Shown: positions 22,391 through 34,675 of the stretch, piece after piece
How the letters are laid out: every line of letters starts with the position of its first letter
How positions within the stretch are numbered: the first letter of the stretch is position 1
NCBI RefSeq assembly: GCF_932276165.1
Contig: NC_063997.1
Coordinates: 1,250,001-1,314,000, forward strand
Direction: 5' to 3'
Length of the DNA stretch: 64,000 nucleotides
From: Plutella xylostella
Lineage: Eukaryota > Arthropoda > Insecta > Lepidoptera > Plutellidae
The notes under the pieces: model-generated
Told to the model about the DNA's origin: nothing
Database searches by the model: none
Seen by the model: only the letters and a program-made list of their open reading frames with translations
Made by a program: the position numbers and the translations under genes

Positions 22391-24230
22391 TATGCGCATC
22401 ACAATATTACCCATTAAAACGTATGATGACATCGGATGACTACCCCGTCGTGGATTATAGTCGTGAGCATAATATGTAGTTATGTAAGTGGTCCTCCTTT
22501 TTTGTTGCTTTCATAAACGGTTTTAATTTAATTTAAAGGTTCTTACTAGGATACCTACCATAGCATTATCAGATCCTATAGCAACATGGTCGGTCATTGC
22601 TTTGCGCTCCCGATACCAGGACTATAGGATATCAAAGGAAGTGTATTTGTGCAGCTATTCAACTACGCCACATTGTTAAATACAACATCCTGTAGGAGCT
22701 ACGTAAGATCCACGTAGTATATTGATTTTCGATGCTGTGGACTAATATTTGTATATAAGTTTCCCGTTTCTCTTGTAGTCTTCTATGCAAAATGTGTGTC
22801 AAAGTAACATTGGTTTTGAGGAAATAATAATAATATTAGCTATTTTTTTTGTAAATATGATGTGACAGTAAGTGCATAGATGAATGGGTTTCAAACATAG
22901 TGATATACTCTCTATGGTTTAAAATAATTTTATTTTATGAGGGAATAATTATTTAATCAGAGTTCATTATTCTGTAATACAGAGTCAAATAGGGCATACA
23001 TTTAGTATTGATATAAAACATTTATTTTTTTTTATTGCACGTTAGGTACTTTAGTTAGAATTTGGACTTGGATTGGAGATTGGAGAAACATGAAACATTT
23101 AGAATTTATGCGAAGTAGTCTGCTAATCTATCCTTAATTAAACAATAATGGCTATGTTGCTAGACAGGTTACATAAAAATCATATGTATAATTATACACA
23201 GGTTGATTAAACTAAGAACAACATGACCGGGTATAGATTTACTGATGCACAAAATATCAGTTGCTTGTGTGGAGCTCCACAAACTGTGTGGTTCAGCTCA
23301 CATTCACATGCATAGCATACGAGTAGACAACTAGGTACACGGTACGGGAATTGATTTTCTTTGATAGCATAGCATAGCTGCATAGCGCATATCTAGTGGA
23401 AAGGCACCCTAATATAGGACTAATTACAATGATTAAACACGACTCTCGGTTAAATGCTGCCCATTAATTAGGTATATTACTTTTTTATGATTCATTTTAC
23501 GGTGTAACTAGCAAATTTTACTTTATTGTTATCTGGCTGCTGTCCTTTGTTTCATATATCTTGTGATATCTAACCTCGTAAAACATACTATTTGTAGGCA
23601 GGTACTTCTACCCACCGTGTAGCAAACATTTTATCTATTCTTAGCCAGAGATGTCACAACACTACCAATATTGGAATTTTCCTAAATATCACATGTTCAT
23701 AAGCTTACAGAAGTGGCATCGCGAAGTCAAAACGAAGTAACTTTTACGAAGTAGTTTAATGTCAAAATATGAATAGATTTGAATCCGAAAATCGTTGTCA
23801 AAACCAGTTCACGATCCGGAATCTATAACCGAACGACTTCTTCTAAAACATAAGTACAACAGTCATACCGCACAAAAAAAACATATACTAGAGCGTTGGC
23901 ATATCTCAAATCACGCTTTATATCTATAATGTGGCCGACAAAACCAGTCCAATAAGATTTTCCCGACCGTCTCTACGCAAACATCTCCCGAGTCAAGGCT
24001 CTTGTATATTTGTCAAATGGCACTCACAAATCGTCCAATTGACTCTAGACAAGGAAATGCTTTCAGATATCTTACCAGTATTTATTGTTGCTATTTGTTT
24101 ATACAGAAAATATGGCTTCGCTTCACGGAATAAATATGGAACATTTTTTAAACGGAATTGATCTTTATTAAGACGAAGGAGCGGTTTCTTTCGTAAAGGT
24201 TTGTTTTAGAAACTGGGAGGTCACTCTCTA

Positions 24231-24372
24231 ACTGCCAGTTTCATTAACCCTGTCTATCGATGACTATGGTAGTTACTTTCATACTGTTTTGACGCATTTA
24301 AAGTTACAACCTGTCAAAATCCTATGGAAGTAACTACCAGTCATCGATAGACAGAGTTAATGAAACTAGCAA
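24231..24372. mobile_element. Hairpin MITE, about 140 bp
   Basis: The left arm CAGTTTCATTAACCCTGTCT then ATCGATGACT..GGTAGTTAC pairs with the right arm GTAACTACCAGTCATCGATA then GACAGAGTTAATGAAACT. The arms are about 45 bp with few mismatches. No coding content. Confidence 0.7.
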
Positions 24373-25367
24373 TAAGTCGACAAACGAACGAACAACAATT
24401 TTTAGGCAATCGGCTTAATAAAATAGAGTCACCCTTCTATTTCTTGATATAATAAAATATTTCTACAAGTTGTAGTAGAAGTACAATTCTCTATGGGTTC
24501 ACTTTTAATTTATTCTACGATGTTTGCGTAGCGATACTCAAATATATTTTTTTGTATCTGTTTAGAGTCGGTAGCCTTAATTTAAATTTCCACAGAGGGT
24601 TTTTTTTCGGTCGGAAAAATCTGCAACATCTCTGAAGTTCGTTAGCAATTGTAATGAAATCCGATACAAAACGTGACCAGGCTGAGAATCAGGATGTGGA
24701 CTGTGGTTGAGGTGGGTTTTAAAAAATATACCTAATATTTTATTATTATGCAGTATGGAATTTTGACGGCTATACAACAAGAAACTATAATAATTGGAGT
24801 TTTAATATTAAATAAATGACGAACAATATGAAATGCAAACGAAAACGAGCTATATGAAAAGTACCTTGGAGAATAGAGTCTTTCGGTAGCAAATTACATC
24901 AATAAAGGATTGATAATATTTAAGCCAGAACTCTAAATTAATCCCCGCATTGGTTGTTAAAAAGAATAATAAAACTTAGCCAAATAATTTAGCACTATTG
25001 ATTGTCCCTATTTTTTAGAGCCGCGTGATGTCATACACATACATAATGTAGATATAAATAATTACATATCAAACTTTAATAACTTGAACAGCAGAGTTTG
25101 ATCATTTATATGTTTTGTAACAGATGAACATTGAAAAAATATGAATGTTTTTTTACACAACATCATCGTTTTCATGGCTCATCAGTATTCCAACCTTTTT
25201 GCGTAACAAGACTGTCCCTGCCAGTCCCTGCATGCAAAGTATACTGTCAGTGGACGGAATTTTATTAACTTCAATGCCTAACGAACTGAAACGATCTTTG
25301 AGGCCATGCAAAGAGCGTCTAGGACGAAAATAGCTATGGTATTTCCCCGCGAGCATGGTATATTTTC

Positions 25368-25515
25368 ATTATAAACTTCTCTCCTCTCAGCCTATCGCAC
25401 TACCAAACACTTTCTCGACATCACCAAAGGTTAAATGGAAGAGAATGCCTAGTAGCATTAAGTTCGCCTTTGTACAGTAATTTTTTTGCACATAATAAAG
25501 AATTTTATAATGAGT
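25368..25515 (+). mobile_element. LINE 3'-end fragment
   Basis: Nearly the same as the sequence nested at 16518-16660: CTTCTCTCCTCTCAGCC, TTTCTCGACATCACCAAAGG, AAGTTCGCCTTTGTACAGT, and a terminal AATAAAGAATTT. The AATAAA-bearing end fits the 3' UTR of a non-LTR retrotransposon; the clade is not determined. Confidence 0.5.
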
Positions 25516-26506
25516 GGCGAATATTACACACTTAGCTTCAGGATCTATATTATAATTCAGTAAAATGTATGGCTCTAGTCTATTAATGGAGGATAAAGTA
25601 AATGTACCTACCTACAATGTTTTTAAGTGTTGTAGCCTAACAATTGAATGTGTATCAGTAAGGTCTTTAAGTTAACAAGGATCGCCGATGTCCTACCCAT
25701 ATTTGCTTTGGCTTTGTTTTGACTCTATTAGTTTGTCGCAAAAGCAAAATTTTACAGAATAGGTACCTACATTGTAGAATGTTGCTTTTGCTCTACAATG
25801 CTAATACTAACTCTTCTAATCAATTAATTTATATTTGTTGGGATATTATGTTTAACATCTTTATACAGGGTATCAAAAATGCAATAATCTAAAAAGTGAT
25901 TACCTACTCAGTGAGTTAAAGTAAAAAAATACTCTGTGTTGCGACTACTTACTGAAAATTCACAGAGGAAAGTTTAGCAGCTTCTAGTTAGAATCTTTGT
26001 TATGGTTACGTCAATTTCATAAAGGGAGAAAAAAATAATTCTCGATTATTTCAAAAGTCATACAACAAAAGTTGTTCAGTATGACGAGCAATGTCACAAT
26101 TATCCAGCATCTAAACATCCTGTATTTATGTTTTTCGCTGGTCCACTTAGACTATTATTTAGATAAATATAGGTCTAGAATAAGTATAGATAGGATACTC
26201 TGACAATGCATAATGAATTCAACCCTTCATTTTGAACCTCTTCAAACTATGTTTCCGTTTGGCGCCATCGTGATAGCGTCTTGACGACACTTCCGGCACG
26301 CCCCTTCCACCCACTTCCGGGAAAATGGCGACTTCCGGTAACATTTTAATGGAATTTTACATTTGAGTCTACCACTGGCTTCTTTATTTAGTAAGATATG
26401 GTATTACTTATTGTTTTAATTATATTAATATATTGGTAATTAATTTACAAACTAACAAACAAATTTTGAATAAAAAAGTAGAAGTATTATTAAGTAAAAG
26501 TTACAT

Positions 26507-26601
26507 ATTATGATTATCACACACACACACACACACACGCACTCACGCCTTGTACTAATGTACTCCCTTGCGGGGTAGGCAGAGGTGCATTATGATTATC
26601 A
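26507..26601 (-). mobile_element. 69-bp retroposon tail with (TG)n end and 13-bp target-site duplication
   Basis: The insert at 26520-26588 consists of a (CA)n run and CTTGTACTAATGTACTCCCT, TGCGGGGTAGGCAGAGGTGC. It is bracketed by perfect ATTATGATTATCA repeats (26507-26519 and 26589-26601). The same block is the tail of the SINEs at 45276-45535 and 51648-51910. Confidence 0.8.
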
Positions 26602-27306
26602 AATTAAATATATACTTACAAATCTATGTATATTGCAGTTACTTCATTATTACAGCAATATAAAGATGCAAGGTAAATATTATACTTCAGTAATAACGGT
26701 TTCATAAGAAATAAATGTTATGATGTTATTTATTAAATCCGATCAGAAATATTTCACAATTTCCAGCAATAAATCCTCCGGCAGACTTCATCTATAACCA
26801 GGACTCTGTATTTATTTATTTAACAAGCTTCTGTATAAATAACAGCAAACAGAATTGCTAGAAAAATAAATAACTATTTATGTTTCTGAAAATTGCGATA
26901 CCAAAGAGCGAGTGGGTAGTCTGGATAATATGTCCTAACTCCTAGCTTTTTAATGTGTACAGTGTACTTACACTAGAAAAAATATCATATTCTGAAGACA
27001 CAGACTATTCTAATTCTACATTCTAAATTCTCACCCTACTGTTTGGTATAGATAAAATAACTATAAGCGCCTACAGCTGACTTTCATATAACTATTTTTT
27101 TACTCAAATCAAATGTATTCTTCTTTGCGTGTTGGTCACAAATAGTAGAGCCAGGGCTTGTCATCGTGTGTATCATAATATTATATGAAATAAGTATCCG
27201 TGTTGTTGACTTTTCTAACCAATCTGAACCGCCATGTTTGTACATAGTTTATAGTATTTAAGTTATGTAAGTTTCTTTTATGTGTGTGTGTACAAATAAA
27301 GAATAT

Positions 27307-27330
27307 TCTATCTATCTATCTATCTATCTG
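27307..27330. repeat. (TATC)n microsatellite
   Basis: About five to six perfect tetranucleotide repeats directly after ACAAATAAAGAATATTC, a LINE-like 3' end carrying a polyadenylation signal. Confidence 0.9.
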
Positions 27331-27679
27331 AACCGTTCCAAATCAAGAATAGGGGCACCTATCTTGGTCTATACTTAGCTCTTTTTTTAGCTTTCACACA
27401 CACACACACACATGTTAGTTTCAGAAAGGCTGAGTACACATCCGTTCTAGTATTTGAGCTGCTGTAGTACTAATGTTAATTTGTAAGCACTGTTGTCTAA
27501 GCACATAATAATATATATTTGTATTTGATCTAATACGCATGGAATATTATTGAAGAAAAGTTTTACTCTTCGTCATTATACATGTAGGTAGGCAATTTTG
27601 TTTTTGCATAAATTGCAGATCGCAAAACGATACCAAATTCAATCAAAACTCTAAGTAGAATCAAATAATGAAAGCATAA

Positions 27680-27873
27680 AGGCGGGTACAGACTGCTGCA
27701 ACGTAACATGTGATATACAACACGCATGATATATAACACGCAGGAAAAGAATCCCATAGTGTTGACGACGCACCGTGAACGCTACGCGCATAAACAGAGC
27801 ATTTTCAACTATGGGAATACATTGCATGATACGTTACAGCAGTGCAGCAGTGTGTAGTAGTGTGTACCCGGCT
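27680..27873. mobile_element. MITE-like inverted-repeat element, about 190 bp
   Basis: The ends GGCGGGTACAGACTGCTGCA and GTAGTGTGTACCCGGC are inverted, with inner arms AACGTAACATG and CATGATACGTT and a central complementary pair ATCCCATAGT / ACTATGGGAAT. Arms are imperfect. Confidence 0.5.
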
Positions 27874-30800
27874 TAATAAGCTGAATAAAATTGGTGGATG
27901 CATCTGGATAAGGCGAACTGTGGCGATCCTCCGCTAGGTTTCACAACGAGACCGCGGCGCGCTGCGCTCGCGATAACCCAGAGACTTGCAGGGTTGTTCT
28001 CAACACCACAAGTACTTTGTCCACGGAGAAAAACGCAAAAGCATCTCAGAGTTAAAAAACATTGTATAAAAAGTTATCACTAATTACTTAGAGAAGCTCT
28101 GCAAAAATTAAGAAAATTCTGTTGCGTAAAAAGAAGAACTAAGACTATCATCAAATTCTAACATGATCATCGTATTTTTCCACTTCTGGATATACTAGGG
28201 AAGCCCCAAGAAGCGCCACAACCACAACACTCTGTCATCGAATTATAAAAAAAATTTAATTTGACGTGAGCTTTTCAGCTTAAATCCGATCAGATTTATC
28301 TGAGGATTTTATGTACTTAATGATTTATAATATGCCTAATATAGATGTAGTAAGAGGAAAGATCTACAAGAATGTGGTCCAGAATCCTCAGTCATTTAAT
28401 TCATCATCTCTTCAATACTTCAATTCCATCTAGCTGACTGAGAATAACTCGACTAAGTGAAGTGAGTGGAAGTGAACCAGTGATTACAACGACACGAATG
28501 CCCTCTCTCTACTCCCTGGCTTTGATCGCTCGCCGGCGCAAAGATAATGAGAGTGCTCATTCACACTTGACTGCTGTACTAGTTCGACCTAGTAGCAGTG
28601 CACTGAATGGGAATTGGGAACCTTAAATTGTTTCAGAAGCATTCGAGGACATAGGAGATTCTCGCATCAATAATAAGAATGAATACAGGATATAGCTTCG
28701 AACTGTTTTTGCATTTTGTGAAAACTTCACTGGTGTGTGATAAACTATTTAATTCTATTTTTAAGTAATATTAAGAAACACTGTATGTTTTCTTTACCAA
28801 TAAAATAAAAATAAGTAGTTAATTTTGGGGTAAACCTTTTTAAAAGTTTCGTTGAGAATCGGCCTAACTTTCCAATACATATCATAATGGCCCTGAGATG
28901 AAATTTGGACAGCAGCATCACCCAATGCCTAGCTTAATACACAACACAAACCGATAAACACAAAACTCTCTCATTATACCTAAAAACGTATCATCATTCG
29001 TTCAATTTCCCCAAAATTGCCACGAGGCATTGGTACTTCAGCTATACATTCAAAACTGGACCTTAGTACCCCGATTTATGATAGGTTTACGTCCGTTTTG
29101 GGGGTTAGATGGAAGAAATTGGTAGTGGACGGGTGGACATTTGTCTCATCGGGTGTTTCCGAAGAGGTATCAATCTTTGGGACGATCTTACCCGTTTCAG
29201 ATGTTATTTATGCGTCGGAGGGCGCCAGCGGTCGAAAGGGGTGAAAGATGGGGAATGACCCGTGGATAGTTAATTGGACCTTTGAGATCTGGACGTGAAC
29301 TATTATTTATTGATTGGTAAAGAGTTAAAGCCGTTACGGCCTTTGTGCGCAAATTTTTAACTGGTTATGTTTTATAAATGCTTCTGTGTAAAATTAGATT
29401 TTTGTGTGCAATAAAGTCTATATATATGTATATAAATAAATAAATAAGGCATCATAAAGAAACAGTATTTTATTTATTTCTTTCTTTTTACTGCATGTGT
29501 TATATAACATGCCTAATGTAGGTATAACTTACGTCTTACTGATTATTTCTTATTAAACAGGGTAATTAACAGTAGACACCACATGCATTAGCAATATAAA
29601 CAGGATACAGTATATGTACCTAATTATAATAATTCTATATAAAGAATAGCATCGCACATTAAAATCAATTTAATCATAGGTAGGTAGTTAGTTGGCAATG
29701 TAGAAACGGCTTTACAGCTCGCCCCGTGATGGCAAATGTACAGCGAAAAGCATATTATTATTGTATGTATTCGGTGTTCAATAACAGCCTCATTCTACTC
29801 TACATGTTCTAGTAAAGCTGAACACTAATTTGTTTTTCTATTCACTACCACCCTTGAGTTATGCGCCGCGCAACACAGCGTTGCGTGGCGAAGCGTTGCG
29901 GGGTTACACGTTGCATGTTGCGCCCTCCACATAGTACAGACGTCTACACAATGGCGTAAAACAAAAAAAAACGTGAAGACCTTATTATGGCCAGCTGAAA
30001 CCCAGCCATTTGGCCTTTGTTCATAGCACATGCTGAGCTGGTGCCTTTTTGATGCTATGAACAACAACCTTTTATGCTATTCTTTGCTTTCTATTATAAC
30101 ATTATTTCCTGTATTACTTAGTATTGCAGGTGTGTCAAATAATTGTTTCTTTCACAATATCTTTTGTTTCTAAATAAATGTACTTACACAACAATGGGGA
30201 CAATCTTTATCAGGGGTGTAAATAACAGAATCACACCAATACATAGAGTTCCATATATGCGAGCTCCTTTACAGTGTCCTAAACACGAAAGCTAATGTCG
30301 TTAGAACTGCAGCGCGACAGTTGGCACCTGATTGGTAGATTGGCGTGTGCTGCATCCTCGTGAATGTCGTGATTGGATTGACGAACATCATGCAGTACTC
30401 ACTGCTTAGTCACTATTCGTGGATTAAATTGTTTCTCATAATAGTGTGGTGGGGAGTTTTTGTTACTTGTGACACTGACTGTACAAAACTTGTAATAAAC
30501 TAAACATTTATGTTGGTGCAGAGGTAAATTTATGGGCATGTAATAGAGTATATTGTAATAAGACTCATTATACCATACAATTTAACTATGTAGGTACCGA
30601 CAAGTAAGTATAGCATCACGTTAACGCTTTGCAAGTCTCTTGCAGACAGACAGTTCTATGAATACGGCATTAAATTAAAATTTACAAGCACATAAAAAAA
30701 AACACTGTATGGTGGTATTATGCAACAGACAAGTGCTAAGCACTGAGCCGGTTCATATTGAATTCTATCAAACTTATGACGTCATATGAAGGTGTTGACA

Positions 30801-30904
30801 AGGAAACACACGTGATGTCGAGGTGACTGCGCCTGCCACTGCGTCCACCAGCGTGACCGCGAGTTCAATAAATAATTAAATATATTATGACGTCGACAAG
30901 CTCT

Positions 30905-31066
30905 AAGGATGAGGCTCCATTGGTGCGTTGCGTTGTGTTGCTTTGTCCTAAACTTTAGGAAAACGCGAAGCAATACTTTCCTTTAGGTCCTAAACGAAAT
31001 GTCATAAAAAATATAGCTGTGATGATGCTGCATAGACGAAACGCCCCAATGGGCACTCGCCCTAAG
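30905..31066. mobile_element. MITE-like element related to 4855-4938
   Basis: AGGATGAGGCTCCATTGGTG at the left and CCCCAATGGGCACTCGCCCT at the right form imperfect terminal inverted repeats, with CTTTGTCCTAAACTTTAGGA and a second TTTAGGTCCTAAACG inside. Confidence 0.5.
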
Positions 31067-31469
31067 CTAACACGTCGTCGAGTGTTGTATTCAGTAAGTA
31101 TTCCTAGTCAGCCGTAAATTCAATATATTCCAGACAGTTTCCCGCGACTCGCAACGGTTTACACGTGAGTGAACGCGAGCACACTCACAGTTTATTCAGA
31201 ATAAAGTGTGGAATGCTGCAATATTATGGTCTGCTGCATAATTAAACGGGACATGTTATTGAAGTATGCATGTATGATGTCAGAATATTGTATAATAATG
31301 ATAATTATATATGCCTTATTTAATGTTACCGTTGCAAGATGGATGGCTGGCAATGAGAATTTCAGCAAGTGATATTTTTCTTAGTGTGACGACAAACTCC
31401 TCAAATTCGTAGTGTACCGTATTGTAAATTTACAACGAGGCCAAAATTGTTATTAATTTATAGTGTTAA

Positions 31470-31744
31470 AAATAATAAATAATAATAATAATAATAATAA
31501 ATATGTGGCCACATCTCACACACGGCCATCCGACCCCAAGCTAGGCAGAACCTGTGTTATGGGTGTCGGACAGCTGATATATCTACACAAATACATAGAT
31601 AGATAGATACTAAATATAAATATCAACACCCAAGACCCGAGTACAAATATCTGTCTTTAAACAAATATCTGCCCCAGCCGGGAATCGAACCCGGGACCAT
31701 CGGCTCAGTAGTCAGGTCACTAACCACTACGCCATTCGGTCGTC
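31470..31744 (-). mobile_element. tRNA-derived SINE, family S1, near full length
   Basis: On the minus strand: tRNA-like head with CGTAGTGGTTAGTGACCTGA and B box GGTTCGATTCCCGGC, then GGCAGATATTTGTTTAAAG, CTCGGGTCTTGGGTGTTG, a region with TATCTATCTATC, CAGCTGTCCGACACCCATAA, and an end GAGATGTGGCCACATA followed by an (ATT)n tail at about 31475-31503. This is the most complete S1 copy in the window. Confidence 0.85.
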
Positions 31745-32529
31745 TATCTAAAAAGTTCTATGAATTTGGGGGTAGACCTATAAAGATAGACAATTATAAT
31801 ATGTTACCGTTGCGGTGCAAGCAAACATTATTAGATCGCCATTCTTCAAAAAATACGTCGTAAGTGCTTACAATTTGCAGTACGACATCTGAGTATCAAT
31901 CCAATTTGAAGGTCTACAGATAGGCACCTCAGAACCGATCTCAATGATATCACCACCGATGGCAATGAAGGAACTTTTTATACGAAAGCATTTGTCTTGA
32001 AAATGGGAGCCATTCCGACCAAATCGAGTTAGTTGCGAGTTCTGTGTTCCCGAATGTGTGACATGCGACCGTTAAGCGATAGAATGTGCTGATAGTGTAA
32101 ATATACACGGTGCTTAGACTACCGTTAAAGAATACTGGACTTTAGTTTAGTTGCGCTTAAGGTTAATTTTTCATTGGAATCCTTGATTGAATTAGACAGT
32201 AAAGTTAGATGCCATCACACCGGTCATGGCATCATTAAGGCAAGTGCATCTAAGACACAGTCCATTAATTGATAAAGGCTAGCTTCTTTAAATATAGTCA
32301 GAGAAGATTGTTTTGTGCCAAATAAGAATGAATGCAGTTATACCTTGTTTTCAACATACTGTAAAATTTGTTAATGAACTGCAAACTTCCAAGAAAATAC
32401 CTTCTAGTGCAACAAGCAAAGTCAAAACATAAATCTGAGGTGTCTGTTAAATCATGTGTACCAGGAACCTGAGCGCTAAGCCTCCCATACATATTTGATC
32501 CGCCGGAAGCGAATGTAAAATACAGGGGG

Positions 32530-32766
32530 AAACCACGCGGTAGATACTGACTGCTATGCCGAAGGTCCTGGTTCGATTCCCGGCTGGGGCAGATATTTGT
32601 TTAAAGACAGATATTTGTACTCGAGTCTTGGGTGTTGATATTTATATTTAATATGTATTTGTGTAAATGTATCAGCTGTCCGACACCCAAAAAACAGGTT
32701 CTGCCTACCTTGGGGTCGGATGGCCGTGTGTGAGATGTCCCCACATATTTATTATTATTATTTATT
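32530..32766 (+). mobile_element. tRNA-derived SINE, family S1, head degraded
   Basis: CCTGGTTCGATTCCCGGCTG (B box), ATATTTGTTTAAAGACAGAT, GTCTTGGGTGTTGATATTTA, CAGCTGTCCGACACCC and GTGTGTGAGATGTCCCCACA, then an (ATT)n tail. The A box region is poor. Opposite orientation to the copy at 31470-31744. Confidence 0.8.
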
Positions 32767-32782
32767 ATACTAAATAATGTCC

Positions 32783-33148
32783 TCCTATCCGAATTTCGAC
32801 TACGGCGGCCAATCTCATTTGAGATCAGCCATCTACGCAGGAGTAGATTATAGTGCCCAAGTGTGTGCGCAGTACACAGGGCACTCTCTGTTCCATCACT
32901 CTCATAGCCCAATGAGACGGATTGACCGACACGACTGGAGAGAGCTAGGCGCAGGACCGACTGCTTTACATGCCCATCCTACAGCATGGATCGTTTCACT
33001 GTTTCGGACATAAGGTGATCAGCCTTCTATGTCCTAACCAAACTTAGAACCACAATTTAGAAACACAAATTGATGGTCCCACCCGGGAATCAAACCCGCC
33101 ACCTCTGGGCGATGAAGCGAAGCTTCTACCACTAGACCACAGAGGCAG
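32783..33148 (-). mobile_element. tRNA-derived SINE, family S3
   Basis: On the minus strand the 5' end is tRNA-like (GCCTCTGTGGTCTAGTGGTA; B box GGGTTTGATTCCCGGG). A long body follows: GGTTAGGACATAGAAGGCTG, CTGCGCCTAGCTCTCTCCAG, TCGTGTCGGTCAATCCGTCT, GGGCTATGAGAGTGATGGAA and CACTATAATC. The body rules out a genuine tRNA gene. The ORFs at 32777-33013 and 32601-32912 are by-products. Confidence 0.75.
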
Positions 33149-33527
33149 CATGAATTTTTTACAACTATAGGCAATAAGTAGCATTTCATTATATCCCGCT
33201 AACAATAACAGTAAAGTTATAATTATGATCCACTGTAATTTTATCATAATATTTTACAATACCTTTCAGAATAATATTTAACATTTCGTGCACTTATTAC
33301 CGACATAGCACGAGACCTTAATCAGATTTCAGGAAAGTGTGTTATAAAATTAAATTAGAAGTAATATTCTCGAAAGTTAATTACGAAAAATTTCCGCCGC
33401 ATAAAAAAAAAGGCAATTTGTTCCTGTTACCGAAAAAGTCAAATGTTCCGTAAGTATCTTTTTACACTATAATATCAGAATTATTTTTATTATACATCTA
33501 TCCATATATTTTTTTATTGTTTTCTAG

Positions 33528-33690
33528 GTTATTTTGACATCATCAACATCAGCCAATAATAAAGACATAGGCCTCTCCCAAGGAGCGGCACAACACTCGG
33601 TCCTCGGCCTTCCTCATCCAACCACTACCGGCTACCCGCCTAAGGTCGTCAGTCCAGCGGGCAGGAGGGCGTCCCACGCTGCGTTATTTT
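33528..33690 (-). mobile_element. 5'-truncated RTE C-terminus with 8-bp target-site duplication
   Basis: The insert at 33536-33682, read on the minus strand, encodes GRPPARWTDDLRRVAG and then WMRKAEDRVLCRSLGEAYV, the conserved C-terminal block of RTE reverse transcriptases, followed by a degenerate (GATGTT)/(GAT) tail. It is flanked by GTTATTTT at 33528-33535 and 33683-33690. Confidence 0.8.
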
Positions 33691-34077
33691 AAAGCTAACA
33701 GTTAAACCTGGTAAGGTTTGTTCCCAGCGCATAGTTAAAAGCAACCTACACTTTTCATACGGAACCCTAAAACTCAGCTACCAGAATAAAGCAGTTCATA
33801 GCGATTGCTATGAGATATTTTATGTCATAGCGATTGCTATGAAAAATTTAATCAGAAAGCGCGGGAGAGTTGAAATTCAATCCACGCCCTGGCTCACTCG
33901 CTTCATACATCTTGGACCTGGTTTTATGAACCTTCGACCAAATATAGGTGTTTGATATATTTGTCTGAGGTGAGTTGAGGTGTACAATTTTATTACCTCT
34001 AGGTTTAAGAGAGCAGGAAATCCATTTTTCGATTGAGAGATACGTGAAAATGTAATTACAGTTTTATTGTATACTTG

Positions 34078-34295
34078 TTGTTCCCGCGAGCATCGCTTCG
34101 CCTTAAAAAGTTTTCCCGTGGGAATTCCGGGATAAAAAGTAGCCTTTGTTCTTTCTCAGGGTCTAGACCATATGTATACCAAATTTCATTCAAATCCGTT
34201 CAATAGTTTTGGCGTGAAAGAGTAACAGACAGACGTACATACAGACGGACAGATACAGTTACTTTCGCATTTATAATATTATATAAGTATAGTTA
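34078..34295 (-). mobile_element. Helitron-like non-autonomous element
   Basis: Same family as 16729-16922 and 50765-50962: GTTCCCGCGAGCATCGCTTC, TTTTCCCGTGGGAATTCCGG, GGGTCTAGACCATATGTATA, CATTCAAATCCGTTCAATAG, GGCGTGAAAGAGTAACAGAC, TTATAATATTATATAAG, ending TAGTTAGGATT. Confidence 0.6.
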
Positions 34296-34301
34296 GGATT
34301 G

Positions 34302-34326
34302 CCATCATCATCATCATCATCATCAT
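34302..34326. repeat. (CAT)n microsatellite
   Basis: Eight uninterrupted CAT repeats immediately after the Helitron-like element. It may be the residual tail of an RTE insertion, but no RTE sequence is left beside it. Confidence 0.9.
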
Positions 34327-34336
34327 ATCCCATTAT

Positions 34337-34675
34337 ACAGGGTGTTGCAAAATTGGTATACTAAGCCGAAATCTACATGTGCAGCATGGTATATCTGGAA
34401 AGAAAATCCATAGTAAAAAGTATTTTTCCTGTACCTCCTGCGGGTTGACTAGCAGAAAATGCTTTTAGCATTAAGTCCACCCTTTGTACTTTTATTTGTA
34501 ATATTTGTACAATAAAGAGTTAAATAAAATAAAAGTCACGTGACCAACAAAGTTTCTATGGAAAATGAATTTTTTTTTTCGCGAATTTTCAAATTCTGAT
34601 TTCAGTTTCAGGCTTAGATATACCATGCTGCACATGTAGGTTTCGGCTTAGTATACCCTTTTTGCAACACCCTGT
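34337..34675. mobile_element. MITE with long terminal inverted repeats, interrupted by a LINE 3' end
   Basis: The left end ACAGGGTGTTGCAAAATTGG, TATACTAAGCCGAAATCTAC, ATGTGCAGCATGGTATATCT is matched by the inverted right end AGATATACCATGCTGCACAT, GTAGGTTTCGGCTTAGTATA, GCAACACCCTGT. TATA/TA flanks. A nested piece at about 34430-34535 (TTTTAGCATTAAGTCCACCC, TACAATAAAGAG) matches the LINE 3' end at 40770-40830 in the opposite orientation. Confidence 0.75.

Noticed and set aside
29017..29244. 75-codon plus-strand ORF
   Set aside because: Chance-length ORF, no domain, no conserved context visible.
33071..33148. tRNA-like sequence with A and B boxes on the minus strand; similar heads at 53612, 31744, 21217 and 45530
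   Set aside because: Each is followed by a shared non-tRNA body and simple-repeat tail, so they are SINE heads. None forms a convincing complete tRNA cloverleaf.
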